Source: Pseudoalteromonas sp. XMcav2-N (GTDB lineage Bacteria; Pseudomonadota; Gammaproteobacteria; Enterobacterales; Alteromonadaceae). From it: a stretch of DNA of 64,000 bases. Positions within the stretch are counted from its first letter, which is position 1. The number at the start of each line of letters is the position of its first letter. The notes beneath the pieces were generated by a model, which saw only the letters and a list, made by a program, of their open reading frames with translations, had not been told where the DNA came from and did not search any database. The position numbers were made by a program, and so were the translations under genes. The stretch spans positions 310,001 through 374,000 of the forward strand of contig NZ_JAMXSF010000003.1 of assembly GCF_024124545.1 (NCBI RefSeq), in the 5' to 3' direction. Below, piece after piece: positions 36,188-46,033 of the stretch.

Positions 36188-38305
36188 TTAGATTGAATAC
36201 TTAATATTAAATGAAACAAAGTCACGGTCTGAGAATGTGTTAGTCTTACCACCACCCCAGAATGCGTTATAACCAAAGTCAAATGACCAGGCATTTTGAT
36301 AACTGAAGTTAAGCGTCATGCCCACAGATTTACGGTCTTCAACAAACAGGAACATTGGGTCTGGCGTGATACCATTAACATCATGTGAAAACACAATGCG
36401 CGGTGACATATTGACGCCGGCAAACAGGTTGTTGTACTCGCCTTTAGCAATAAGTCGATAACCCCAGGCAGATGCGGTTGGGAAAGGATTAACCTCAGGG
36501 CCATTTGAAATAGCCTTGTGGAGCAAGTCGTACTCGTAGTCATTTACCCCTTCAATTGTACCACTTCGGCCAGTTCCGGCTACGTTCAAACGTAACTCAT
36601 CATAACTAGGCATGTCTTTGATGGTGACGCCACCCACTTCACCAACTAACGCCCAACTGTCGGCTCCCAGTGACGGGCCAAACAAATGCGTTGCAGTAAA
36701 TTGCAGCTGCATGGTGTCTTTCAGGACATAACCTTGTGCAATTTCACCCGGCTTAACAAAAGCGACATCATCGCCTTTACTCAACTGAGATAGACCTGCA
36801 ACGTCGGTACGAATGCCAGCCAATGCAAGCTGCTCCAACATACCTGCATACAGCAGTTCTACGTCATCGATTTGAAGTGGTTCGTCCTGGCGATATGAAA
36901 ACTCACCAGAAAACGCTGTCTCGCCGATGGCGGTATTAAAGCTCAAACCATATAGTTTGATATCTTCAGGATATTCGATCAAACCCTGGGTAAAGGCATT
37001 CAGGTTAGTGAAATTCTCAGCATCCAGTGTGTTGTTTTTGATGTAGTCAAGATCTGCAGCAATTGACTCGGCGCGGAAGTCAGACGCTTTACCAGAAATC
37101 AGCGGTCGGCGGGCGTGATAATTAATGTAGTAAAGTGCAAATTCAGTATCATTTAGTTCAGGTGCAAACACGCCTAAACGAATACCAAACTGACCGCTGT
37201 CTTTTGGCTCTTTCTTACCATTATGACCTTTGCCCTTTAGAGCTACTTTGGTTGGATAAGCCAGATACATAGACGTTAACTGAGAAATTGCTTCTTCACT
37301 TTTCAGTACGTTTTCGTCAGTTACATCCAAACCTTGAGCAGCTAATGCCCCCATCCAGTTCGTATGCAGATTGTTAAGCGCTTCCGTCAGGTGAGCCAAA
37401 TCTATATCAGGGTTAGCGGTAAAGCCGAGCTGAATATTCTGGTTATAACCGTTTTCTGACGCGAAGTCGTTAGTAGAGAAATAACTCCCTGTCGCAGGAA
37501 GGCGAGTCTCGTGCCATTCGTACTGATAAAAAGCTTCAAGCGTCACATTGTCTGTTAAACCAAGAGAGGCCCAAAACATACCAACAGGAATGAAGGCTTC
37601 TTTAAGTTCAGCCCCGGGCGCTTTCAGACGGTCAATGTCCACCGGGTTTACGTTGATACCATGGCTGATCAGCGTACTTTCACCCCAGTTGACAACCTGC
37701 CGACCAAGTCTGACAGATAATGGGTTTTGACCACCATTAAGATCAAAATCAGCCCAAACGAACGCATCTAACAAGCGTAAATCTGAACATACCTGCTCCT
37801 TAGTATCGTCGTCTGCACAGGGATCCACTTTTTGACCTGACACAGGGTTAGTGTAAGCAAAGTCACCATCTTCCATTGCAAAATCTTTGAAATACATGAA
37901 GCGAGAGAAGAAACCGTAGTTGTCCTTCGTAATGCCAAATTCATGTGTTCCTTTTAGCAACTGAGAAAATGTGTCGCCCGAGTCAAAGTTTAAATTACCG
38001 GCATCACCATTGTTTGAGTATGCACCCTGCTGCGACCAGATCTGAGAAGATGAATAGATGGTGTTGCCTAACGAAGCATTATAACCTGTCCAGTTATAGC
38101 GAGGGTGATTACTTTTACCAATATGGTCAAAGTCGCGGTCTTCTACACGAATACTCTGGCCATAAGAAAACGTAGAATCAAAGGTTACATCAAAATCACC
38201 AACTTGGAACGTGGCGGCTTGCGCAGCAGTGCCAGCGACACCAAGACATGCAGCACTGAGGCCCAACATGATCTTGTTCTTCACAAAGCGCGATGTTTTT
38301 ATCAT
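36188..38305 (-). CDS. DUF1302 family outer-membrane protein
   Basis: 705 residues, signal peptide to about residue 31 (AACLGVAGTAAQA). The mature part has outer-membrane barrel character: alternating strands, aromatic girdles and a C-terminus of the barrel type (DRDFVSFNIKYSI). Characteristic DUF1302 segments include FDVTFDSTFSYGQSIRVEDRD, RLGRQVVNWGESTLISHGIN and DRLKAPGAELKEAFIPVG. First gene of the DUF1302-DUF1329-YCF48-RND operon; it would provide the outer-membrane step. A palindromic site lies 140 bases upstream (38445-38462). Confidence 0.88.
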   Translation of the reverse strand: MIKTSRFVKNKIMLGLSAACLGVAGTAAQAATFQVGDFDVTFDSTFSYGQSIRVEDRDFDHIGKSNHPRYNWTGYNASLGNTIYSSSQIWSQQGAYSNNGDAGNLNFDSGDTFSQLLKGTHEFGITKDNYGFFSRFMYFKDFAMEDGDFAYTNPVSGQKVDPCADDDTKEQVCSDLRLLDAFVWADFDLNGGQNPLSVRLGRQVVNWGESTLISHGINVNPVDIDRLKAPGAELKEAFIPVGMFWASLGLTDNVTLEAFYQYEWHETRLPATGSYFSTNDFASENGYNQNIQLGFTANPDIDLAHLTEALNNLHTNWMGALAAQGLDVTDENVLKSEEAISQLTSMYLAYPTKVALKGKGHNGKKEPKDSGQFGIRLGVFAPELNDTEFALYYINYHARRPLISGKASDFRAESIAADLDYIKNNTLDAENFTNLNAFTQGLIEYPEDIKLYGLSFNTAIGETAFSGEFSYRQDEPLQIDDVELLYAGMLEQLALAGIRTDVAGLSQLSKGDDVAFVKPGEIAQGYVLKDTMQLQFTATHLFGPSLGADSWALVGEVGGVTIKDMPSYDELRLNVAGTGRSGTIEGVNDYEYDLLHKAISNGPEVNPFPTASAWGYRLIAKGEYNNLFAGVNMSPRIVFSHDVNGITPDPMFLFVEDRKSVGMTLNFSYQNAWSFDFGYNAFWGGGKTNTFSDRDFVSFNIKYSI

Positions 38306-38444
38306 TATTTCTCCCCCCTTTGGCGGGTAATTCTTATCAAGTTATTGTTTTTTGTTGTCGTAACGATAGAAGCGATAGCTTTAAATTACAAATAATACGC
38401 GTCTGATCGGTGCATTTTTATCTCATTGGAGCGCATTTCACTCA

Positions 38445-38462
38445 TGGTAAGACGTCCTACCA
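38445..38462. promoter_or_regulatory. 18-bp palindrome TGGTAAGACGTCCTACCA, candidate operator of the DUF1302 operon
   Basis: The sequence equals its own reverse complement except at one symmetric pair (A/C mismatch at positions 6 and 13). It lies 140 bases upstream of the DUF1302 start and 80 bases beyond the DUF2835 stop, in the only intergenic region that can carry this operon's promoter. Length and symmetry fit a TetR- or GntR-like dimer. Confidence 0.45.
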
Positions 38463-38541
38463 GAGTAGTTATAACACGTAATTTAAGTTTAAAACAAACC
38501 GATTTAACAAAAATACTTTATGTCTCGTCGCATAATTGTCA

Positions 38542-38763
38542 TCAAACTACTTTTTCTAACGCTACGAAGCGGTTATTTTCATCAAGCAACAAACGAAAGC
38601 GCCCACGGACTCCCAAACTTGAGACATGCCGCCGGATATGATGAGCGGGAAAGCGGATCCGCTTCCCACCATCCTCAACGACCTGTATAAACTCAACATG
38701 TCCATGGTAATACGCCATGCACTGTTCATGGCTCAAATCCATGTAAAAGTAATACTCATGCAT
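38542..38763 (-). CDS. DUF2835 family small protein
   Basis: 73 residues matching the DUF2835 pattern: YYFYMDLSHEQCMAYYHGHV, then RIRFPAHHIRRHV, then GVRGRFRLLLDENNRFVALEKV. The family is a small cytosolic beta protein of about 70 residues in gammaproteobacteria with unknown function. It starts 42 bases after the pepN stop on the same strand, so it is probably co-transcribed with pepN. Confidence 0.85.
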   Translation of the reverse strand: MHEYYFYMDLSHEQCMAYYHGHVEFIQVVEDGGKRIRFPAHHIRRHVSSLGVRGRFRLLLDENNRFVALEKVV

Positions 38764-38805
38764 TTTGTGGATAAAAACCTTTACATATCACAACTAAAAG
38801 CGCTG

Positions 38806-41397
38806 TTAGTTCAACGCTTTATCGATTTTTTCGTACAAATCATCACTCAGTTCAGGCAATCGCGCTAATTTCTCTAACTGTGCCCTCATCAGAGCCTGAC
38901 GAGTCTCGTCAAAGCGTTTGAAAGACAGCAAAGGTGTAATGATCCTGGCAGCATTTTGCGGGTTAACCTGATTTAGCTCTGCGATCAATTCGCCCAGTAG
39001 CGCATAGCCTCGACCATCCTCCCGATGGAAGTGGCGCGGATTTGTGCGAGTAAATGCACCTATCAGTGCACGTACCCGGTTTGGATTCGCTTTGTCAAAA
39101 CAGGGATGGGTATAAAGTGACAAAATGTTGTCTATACAGTGCTCATCGCGTCGGCTTGCCTGCAACGCAAACCATTTGTCCATTACCAACAGGTCTGACT
39201 GCCATTGCTTGTCAAAATCGTCCAACAACAACTGCGTCAGCACGTGCTGGGCATTCACAGCAGCCCTGAGCGCACCCAGTTTCAAAGTCATATTGTGGCT
39301 TTCACTTTGTGCCTGTATCCAGCCTTGGATCTGCGAGTCCGATACCTGAGCAAGATAAAACAGGCATTTGTTTTTCATTGTGCGAATTGCCACAGCCTTA
39401 GCATCAAGGCTGCCATCGTCCTGGAGCTGCGAATAGGTTGCACACCAGGCTGACTTAAGTTGTTCTGCTATTTGGTACTCTACCGTAGAAATAGCCTGCT
39501 CCAGCTGTGCGACTGGAACCGGAGTATAGTCCGCACTGAGCGCATCAAACCCGGGGACGGTAAATAGCTCAGCTAAAATTGATAAATCACCGCTGAGATC
39601 GTCAAGTAACATGTTTAGTGCCTGCGTCAAACATTCGGGCAACTGATACTCGGAAAATGTCTGGGTGTTTACCAGAGTCTTAATTTCCGCTTTGTAAAGT
39701 TGCTGAATGGCTTCCCAACGCGCGTAATCACTGCTTGCATACTTGGCAATGTGGAGCAATTGATGTTGCTGATAATCGTAACTCAATGAACAAGGTGCGG
39801 AGAACCCTTCAAGTAACACAATCACAGGCTCGCTTTCGAGTCCACAGAATACAAAGCTTTGTTGCTTCTCGGTCAGCTCCAGGACTTTACCCTGCTTGGC
39901 AATCGACTCAGGCACCTTAATGACCTGCCCTTGCTTATCAAGCAGCTCTATTGCAACTGGAATATGCAGTGAGGCTTCTACCGGGTCGTTATCTGCATGG
40001 CTTTGCGCCAGATGTAGGGTAAACTCCCCTTGTTGATCGTCAAAACTCGTGCGAGCGCTGACCTTTGGCGTACCAACCTGGTTATACCAGAGTTTAAACT
40101 GGCTTAAATCTTTACCATTGGCATCACTCATGGCGGCTACAAAGTCATCACAGGTCACAGCCTGCCCATCGTGGCGCTCAAAATAGAGCTTCATTCCCTT
40201 TTGGAAACCAGTTTCACCCAAGATAGTATGCATCATTCGGATCACTTCAGCGCCTTTGTTATATACAGTGACCGTATAGAAGTTGTTCATCTCGATTACT
40301 TGTTGTGGCCTGATTGGGTGCGCCATAGGCCCGGCGTCTTCAGCAAACTGATGTGTACGGACCGTATTGACGGCATCTATCCGGTTCAGTGCGCGAGAGC
40401 CCAGGTCACTACTGAATTCCTGATCACGAAATACCGTGAGACCCTCTTTTAGGCTCAGCTGAAACCAATCGCGACAGGTCACGCGGTTGCCAGTCCAGTT
40501 GTGAAAATACTCATGTCCGACGATCGACTCTATGATATGGAAATCCCGATCCGTTGCCGTTTCCTGGTTTGCCAGTACACAGGCGCTGTTGAAAACATTC
40601 AGACCTTTGTTCTCCATCGCGCCCATATTGAAAAAGTCGACCGCCACTATCATATAAATGTCGAGGTCGTATTCCAGGTCAAAGCGTTGTTCGTCCCAGG
40701 CCATGGCCTTTTTCAGAGAGGTCATTGCATGAGGTGCTTTGCTCAGGTTTCCTTTATCAACAAACAGCTGTAAATCAACTTTACGCCCCGTTCGTGTTTC
40801 AAATTGATCCGTCAGTACATCGAAATCCCCTGCCACCAAAGCAAAAAGATAAGAAGGCTTTTTAAAGGGATCTTCCCAGCAAACATAATGGCGACCGTCT
40901 GATAATTCACCACTGTCGACCTTATTGCCATTGGATAAAAGGTACGGCATTTGTTTAGGGCCGATTATCTTCACTTGGTAGGTCGTCAGTACGTCTGGAC
41001 GATCCAGGAAGTAAGTTATCTTGCGAAAACCTTCTGCCTCGCATTGCGTGCAATACGCGCCATCTGACAGGTACAATCCTTCAAGTGATGTGTTTGTCCC
41101 TGGAGAGATAGTGTTCACAATTTCAATTTCAGCGCGCTCACCCAGTCCGAATAACTCCAGGCCAGTATCATGTAACCTATAATTGGTGTGCACTTGTCCG
41201 TTTACATGCACTGATTTCAGTGTCAATTCAATGCCATCGAGCATAACAGAGTTGACGTCGCCCTGTGCCGTTAATATAAACCGAGCAGTTACCTTAGTGT
41301 GCTGCGGATCCAGTTCAAAGGTTAGGGAGAGGTTTTCAACTGCATGTGTGGGCGGCTGATAATCATGCAGGTATTTGGCCTGAGGTTTTGAGGTCAT
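38806..41397 (-). CDS. pepN: Aminopeptidase N (M1 family)
   Basis: 863 residues from the ATG at 41397 (MTSKPQAKYLHDYQPP); an upstream in-frame ATG at 41415 is less likely. M1 exopeptidase motif GAMENKGL at about residue 258 and zinc motif HEYFH at 295-299, with the second glutamate in LKEGLTVFRDQEF 18-24 residues later. The length (~870) and the C-terminal helical domain match E. coli PepN. It is a cytosolic broad-specificity aminopeptidase that finishes peptide degradation. No signal peptide. Confidence 0.96.
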   Translation of the reverse strand: MTSKPQAKYLHDYQPPTHAVENLSLTFELDPQHTKVTARFILTAQGDVNSVMLDGIELTLKSVHVNGQVHTNYRLHDTGLELFGLGERAEIEIVNTISPGTNTSLEGLYLSDGAYCTQCEAEGFRKITYFLDRPDVLTTYQVKIIGPKQMPYLLSNGNKVDSGELSDGRHYVCWEDPFKKPSYLFALVAGDFDVLTDQFETRTGRKVDLQLFVDKGNLSKAPHAMTSLKKAMAWDEQRFDLEYDLDIYMIVAVDFFNMGAMENKGLNVFNSACVLANQETATDRDFHIIESIVGHEYFHNWTGNRVTCRDWFQLSLKEGLTVFRDQEFSSDLGSRALNRIDAVNTVRTHQFAEDAGPMAHPIRPQQVIEMNNFYTVTVYNKGAEVIRMMHTILGETGFQKGMKLYFERHDGQAVTCDDFVAAMSDANGKDLSQFKLWYNQVGTPKVSARTSFDDQQGEFTLHLAQSHADNDPVEASLHIPVAIELLDKQGQVIKVPESIAKQGKVLELTEKQQSFVFCGLESEPVIVLLEGFSAPCSLSYDYQQHQLLHIAKYASSDYARWEAIQQLYKAEIKTLVNTQTFSEYQLPECLTQALNMLLDDLSGDLSILAELFTVPGFDALSADYTPVPVAQLEQAISTVEYQIAEQLKSAWCATYSQLQDDGSLDAKAVAIRTMKNKCLFYLAQVSDSQIQGWIQAQSESHNMTLKLGALRAAVNAQHVLTQLLLDDFDKQWQSDLLVMDKWFALQASRRDEHCIDNILSLYTHPCFDKANPNRVRALIGAFTRTNPRHFHREDGRGYALLGELIAELNQVNPQNAARIITPLLSFKRFDETRQALMRAQLEKLARLPELSDDLYEKIDKALN

Positions 41398-41537
41398 GAC
41401 AATTCCTATTATCAATTTACAGTTGCTGCAGTGCGTGTGGCACGACTAAGCAAAATGAAAAAATGAGTACAAATCAATATCTTTATTGTAGAACGGCCTG
41501 CGCTGAGGGCAAAGGGATTTATGAATTGCAGACGTGC

Positions 41538-41568
41538 AAAAACGCCTCAAATTAAGTGAGGCGTTTTT
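41538..41568 (-). terminator. Rho-independent terminator of nhaC
   Basis: AAAAACGCCTCA (41538-41549), loop AATTAAG, TGAGGCGTTTTT (41557-41568): a 12-bp stem with T-runs on both strands. It lies 22 bases after the nhaC stop. Confidence 0.85.
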
Positions 41569-41589
41569 CTTAACGTTGCGTATTGCTAA

Positions 41590-43065
41590 TTACGATGCGT
41601 TAGCTGGAGTCTCAGCCTGTTGCATTGCCTTTGGCTTAATTTTCAAAATCTTAATACCCAGGTATGCATAGACTATTGCCAGGAATGGGTTGATCAAGTT
41701 GAAGAACGCATAAACGGCATAATCCAGAGGGTTAATCAACAGCACACTTTGCATATAAGCACCACAGGTATTCCACGGGATAAGTGGACTTGTGATCGTG
41801 CCACCATCTTCAAGCGTTCTGGACAGGTTGACACTGCGCAGGCCCCGCTGCTTGTATTCTTCTTTAAACATGCGTCCCGGGACTACGATTGCAATGTATT
41901 GGTCAGCTGCCACCAGGTTGGTACCAAAACAAGTGGCGACGGTTGAAGCGATTAATGAGCCTGTGCTTTTTGCAACCTTAAGGATACTCTTAACAAACAA
42001 CTCAAGTAACCCTGTTTTCTCCATGATAGCGCCAAACATCAAAGCCGTCATGACGAGCCAGGTTGTCGTCAACATGCTTGACATGCCTCCGCCACTAAGC
42101 AGATCATCCATTTTAGCATTGCCTGTTTCCAGGCTGAATCCATCAAAGAAGGTAGCCCAAACCAGTTTGAAGTGACTGACCAACACACCTTCATCCGGGT
42201 TGACCTGACTCGCTATTAAGTCCCCCTGAAATAACAACGCCCAGATTGCACCAATCACAGCCCCGATAGAGATGGCAGGAAAGGCTGGCATTTTTTTAAT
42301 CGCCAGAGCAAGTAGAATGATCAAGGGTACCAGGTTCACCAAACCAATATTAAAGTTGGTTTCCAGAATCGTAGCAATTTCGTCGATTTTGCCGGATTCG
42401 CTCGATACATCGGCATTGAAACCCATTACGATGAAGATAATCAGGGCAATGACAAAGCTTGGTACTGTCGTCCACAACATATGCTGAATATGTTCGAACA
42501 GATCACTTCCGGCTACCGCGGGCGCCAGATTGGTAGTTTCTGAGAGCGGTGATAATTTGTCGCCGAAATAAGCACCTGAGATCACCGCACCAGCGGTAAC
42601 TACCGGGTCAAGCCCTAAGCCGTTGGCCACACCGAGTAATGCCACACCTATGGTTGCAGCTGTGGTCCAGGAACTGCCAATACTCATGGCCACAATGCCA
42701 CAGATCAAACAACCAGCAGCGTAAAACCAGGAGGGGTGGATTATTTGCAAACCATAGTAGATCAAGGTTGGTACCGTACCAGACAGCAACCAGGTGCCAA
42801 TTAATGCACCTACCATGAGTAGAATCAGAATTGCACCTAAAGAGATGGTGATCCCTTTAATCATTGCCTCTTCGAGTGTTTTCCAGGTAAAGCCGTTCTT
42901 CAGCCCAATCAGCGCAGCTGTAAAGGTAGCAAATAGCAGGGCTATCTGGTTCGGCCCCGAAGAAGAATTATCACCGTACAGGTACACAGCCGCACCTAAC
43001 AGGCTGACCAATACCACAATCGGAATAAAGGCATCCAGATAGGATGCTTGTTTTTGTTGTCTCAA
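41590..43065 (-). CDS. nhaC: Na+/H+ antiporter NhaC
   Basis: 491 residues with about 11-12 hydrophobic helices. Family marks include the central GSSWTTAATIGVALLGVANG and GAYFGDKLSPLSETTNLAPAVAG, then FGTNLVAADQYIAIVVPG. NhaC exchanges sodium for protons at the inner membrane, exporting Na+ or recovering protons in alkaline and saline conditions. It is a lone gene with its own terminator, separate from the sodium locus at 47-58 kb, so the window encodes at least two kinds of sodium antiporter. Substrate specificity (Na+/H+ against malate-lactate type) is by family resemblance only. Confidence 0.88.
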   Translation of the reverse strand: MRQQKQASYLDAFIPIVVLVSLLGAAVYLYGDNSSSGPNQIALLFATFTAALIGLKNGFTWKTLEEAMIKGITISLGAILILLMVGALIGTWLLSGTVPTLIYYGLQIIHPSWFYAAGCLICGIVAMSIGSSWTTAATIGVALLGVANGLGLDPVVTAGAVISGAYFGDKLSPLSETTNLAPAVAGSDLFEHIQHMLWTTVPSFVIALIIFIVMGFNADVSSESGKIDEIATILETNFNIGLVNLVPLIILLALAIKKMPAFPAISIGAVIGAIWALLFQGDLIASQVNPDEGVLVSHFKLVWATFFDGFSLETGNAKMDDLLSGGGMSSMLTTTWLVMTALMFGAIMEKTGLLELFVKSILKVAKSTGSLIASTVATCFGTNLVAADQYIAIVVPGRMFKEEYKQRGLRSVNLSRTLEDGGTITSPLIPWNTCGAYMQSVLLINPLDYAVYAFFNLINPFLAIVYAYLGIKILKIKPKAMQQAETPANAS

Positions 43066-43239
43066 ACCAGAATACTCCTTCGCACTTAATGGAGTGCTTT
43101 ATTATTATCTCTGTCGGGTCAGTTCAATGTTAAGCACAACACATGAATCTGCGCCCAAGACAGCGCCAGGCATATTCCTGCCTGACTATTTTTAATATTG
43201 CAGCTGACAATAATAACAAATTTCCCACGCACTGGTAAC

Positions 43240-43267
43240 GAAAAAAGGCGCTCAATGCGCCTTTTCA
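43240..43267 (-). terminator. Rho-independent terminator of prc
   Basis: AAAAGGCGC, loop TCAAT, GCGCCTTTT at about 43243-43265. On the minus strand it is followed by six or more T/U-rich bases. It starts 40 bases after the prc stop. Confidence 0.8.
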
Positions 43268-43306
43268 TAGTTTAGCCTTCTGTACGTCTTACCTGTAATT
43301 AAATAC

Positions 43307-45343
43307 TCAGTCACTCGCTTCGTTTTTAGCCAGACGACCATAGTTGATCATGTCTTGTGTGATCAACGCTGCTTCTTCCAGGTAAGGGTCCAGCTCAGCA
43401 ATGATATCTGGTACATCGTCCAAATCTTTTACAGGCTCTTGTCCAAGACGCTTGAGGCGTTCATTGGTACGTTTTAGCGCTCGTTCATCACGCTCTTCAC
43501 GCTCTTTTGTGCGCTCAGCTTCAACCAGAGAAATAGCAATATCGTCTTTTTGGGCTTTGTATCGCGCAATATCATCGTAAACGTATGCAAACTCTGGTTC
43601 TTTCGCAATCCGCAGGCCATGACGTTCATTCAAATATGCAATGGTTGGATTCAAATCATCCAATTGCTGATACTTGGCCCTGACAATACTGTCCCAAGGC
43701 AAGGCATTATCTTCCTGGCTCTCACCCCATTCCGCAGGGTCGACCGCAGAGGGCAGTAAAATATCTGGGATAACACCTTTATTCTGCGTACTGCCACCAT
43801 CAATACGATAGAACTTGGCGATTGTATAGGTAATGCTACCAAGTGCATTGTCGAACAGATCATAGGTCTTTCTGAGGCCCCGGTGTTGCTGCACCGTTCC
43901 TTTGCCAAAAGTTTGTTCACCAATGACCACGGCGCGCCCGTAATCCTGCATCGCCGCCGCAAATATCTCCGAAGCAGATGCACTGTAACGGTCAACCAAC
44001 ACGGTTAGCGGGCCGTTATAATAGGTTATCCCATCGCTATCTTTCTGTGCTTCCACACGGTTATAAGCGGTATGGATTTGAACTACCGGACCTTTATCTA
44101 TAAATAAACCTGACAGCTGAGTGGCCTCATACAAAGAGCCCCCGCCATTTTGCCTAAGATCAACGATAATCCCATCAACATTTTGTTCTTTAAGCTTTTC
44201 AAGCTCTTTTTTCACGTCTTTCGACAGATTGTTGTAAAAGCTCGGTATCTCTATCACGCCTATTTTGCTGGTGAGATCTGAATATTTTGCTTCGAAGATT
44301 TCCGATTTTGCGGCTCTGTCCTCAAGGCGTATTTTATCACGGACGATTTCAACAACCTTAGGTGTACCGTGGGTATCACTGCCTTTGAGGTATTGTAGCC
44401 TTACTTTGGTCCCCTTAGGACCTTTGATGAGATCAACGACATCATCAAGACGCCAGCCAATCACATCGACAAATTCTTCCCCGTCTTGTGCAACACCAAC
44501 AATACGGTCGTCAGGCTTTATTTTTTCCGTCTTGTCAGCTGGGCCGCCAGGTACCAGGCTGCGGATAATGGTGTAATCTTCGTCGTAACCAAGTACTGCA
44601 CCAATACCTTCAAGCTCAAGCTCCATATCCATCTTAAACTGTTCGGCACGGCGAGGTGACAAATAAGAAGTGTGGGCTTCGATGCTACGTGCAAATGCAT
44701 TCATTACAATTTGAAAAGCATCTTCATTGTTGGTTTGTACCAGACGCTTAATGGTATTTTTGTAGCGCTTGGTCAGGACTTCTTTGATGCCTGTCCAGTC
44801 TTTGCCTGTGAGTTTTAACCTTAATGCATCAGACTTGACACGCTGACGCCAGTACTCATCCAACTCGGCCTGGGTCGTGGCAAATTGCATGTCTTCTCTG
44901 TCAAACACAAATTCGTCTGGTTTATCAAACTTCATTTCTGTATCTAACAGAGAAATAGCATAGTTAAAGCGCTCATAACGACGTTGCATACTGTCGTTGA
45001 ACATAGCAAAAGCAAAATCGAGCTTGCCCTTTTTCAAAGCGTCGTCGAATTGCTTTTTATACCCTGCATATTTGTCAATATCAGACTGCAGGAACAGAGA
45101 CTTATTATAATCGAGGTTTTCGATATAACGGTCAAATATCTGCTCAGACAAGGCATCGTCTAGCTTAAAGCGCTTATAGTGTTCACGAGTAAATTTACTG
45201 GTTACCCTTTTGGTTGCCGTCGCATGCTGGATTTCGGGTTCCAATATGGGAATATCTTTTTCCGTCACCGTCTGTGTTGCAGCTGAGCACACGCCAGATA
45301 CAAACAGTGCGATTACACCAACTAAAGGTAACTTATTACTCAT
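43307..45343 (-). CDS. prc: Tail-specific (carboxy-terminal processing) protease Prc
   Basis: 678 residues with a signal peptide (to about residue 21, SGVCSAA). A PDZ domain (~235-320, with GIGAVLGYDEDYTIIRSLVPG) precedes the S41 catalytic region: serine in DRYSASASEIFAAA (~453) and lysine in GEQTFGKGTVQ (~478), the Ser-Lys dyad. The long C-terminal extension (DUF3340-like) matches E. coli Prc (682 residues). Prc acts in the periplasm, trimming C-termini and, with NlpI, controlling peptidoglycan hydrolases. It follows proQ by 10 bases, the same proQ-prc operon as in E. coli. Confidence 0.96.
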   Translation of the reverse strand: MSNKLPLVGVIALFVSGVCSAATQTVTEKDIPILEPEIQHATATKRVTSKFTREHYKRFKLDDALSEQIFDRYIENLDYNKSLFLQSDIDKYAGYKKQFDDALKKGKLDFAFAMFNDSMQRRYERFNYAISLLDTEMKFDKPDEFVFDREDMQFATTQAELDEYWRQRVKSDALRLKLTGKDWTGIKEVLTKRYKNTIKRLVQTNNEDAFQIVMNAFARSIEAHTSYLSPRRAEQFKMDMELELEGIGAVLGYDEDYTIIRSLVPGGPADKTEKIKPDDRIVGVAQDGEEFVDVIGWRLDDVVDLIKGPKGTKVRLQYLKGSDTHGTPKVVEIVRDKIRLEDRAAKSEIFEAKYSDLTSKIGVIEIPSFYNNLSKDVKKELEKLKEQNVDGIIVDLRQNGGGSLYEATQLSGLFIDKGPVVQIHTAYNRVEAQKDSDGITYYNGPLTVLVDRYSASASEIFAAAMQDYGRAVVIGEQTFGKGTVQQHRGLRKTYDLFDNALGSITYTIAKFYRIDGGSTQNKGVIPDILLPSAVDPAEWGESQEDNALPWDSIVRAKYQQLDDLNPTIAYLNERHGLRIAKEPEFAYVYDDIARYKAQKDDIAISLVEAERTKEREERDERALKRTNERLKRLGQEPVKDLDDVPDIIAELDPYLEEAALITQDMINYGRLAKNEASD

Positions 45344-45353
45344 ACACGACTCC

Positions 45354-46025
45354 TTAAAGAATAAACAGGCTTTCTGCTTTGGTTTTAACTTGCATTCCCG
45401 TCACCAACTCAACATGAACTTCATCTTTGTTGACTTCTGTGATGGTTGCATTGACCAACGCCTGTCCCAACTTCACTTTAACCTTATTATTTACCTTGAC
45501 CTCATTTGCTGGCAGAGGTTCAACTTTCCCTGAACTACGACGCTGCTGCTGCTCAGGCTTAGCATTAACTTTAGCGTTTTTATTCCCGTGGCGGTGCTTG
45601 TTATCACCACGTGATTTGTAAGATTTTGTGTCACCATCGCGACGGCGCTCGCCACGACCATCTTGTCTGGGACGTTGAGGTTTTTTACGTTTAGCCATTT
45701 TGGCACGTGATTCTTCCAACGCCTTTTGCGCGTGCTCTACGTGCTCTTGCTCTACTTTCTCAGCATCATTTCCGTCTAAATCAACACGAAACTCATTGTT
45801 GATGACGGCTTCTAAATAACGCCAAGAAGAGGTGTACTTGCGTAATGCCTGGCGAACCTGAGTCTTACTGACCTTGTCAGAACCTTCGATTCTGGCAGCA
45901 ATATCTTTAAATATGCCAACCTTCAGCGGTTTAATACCGTCTTTTTGTTTAAAACACTGAGGAAACTCGGCATATAAAAAGTCGAGAACCTCTTTGATAT
46001 CTTTTAGCTTGTTTGTGGTTTCCAT
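45354..46025 (-). CDS. proQ: RNA chaperone ProQ
   Basis: 223 residues. The N-terminal FinO/ProQ domain (~1-120: FPQCFKQKDGIKPLKVGIFK, RRYTSSWRYLEA region) binds structured RNA. A basic linker (~115-170: KMAKRKKPQRPRQDGRGERR) leads to a C-terminal Tudor-like domain (VKVKLGQALVNATITEVN). ProQ binds many small RNAs and mRNA 3' ends. Start ATG 46025 is 8 bases from the previous gene, so msrC, the small acidic gene, proQ and prc form one run. Confidence 0.95.
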   Translation of the reverse strand: METTNKLKDIKEVLDFLYAEFPQCFKQKDGIKPLKVGIFKDIAARIEGSDKVSKTQVRQALRKYTSSWRYLEAVINNEFRVDLDGNDAEKVEQEHVEHAQKALEESRAKMAKRKKPQRPRQDGRGERRRDGDTKSYKSRGDNKHRHGNKNAKVNAKPEQQQRRSSGKVEPLPANEVKVNNKVKVKLGQALVNATITEVNKDEVHVELVTGMQVKTKAESLFIL

Positions 46026-46033
46026 GTCTAAAC

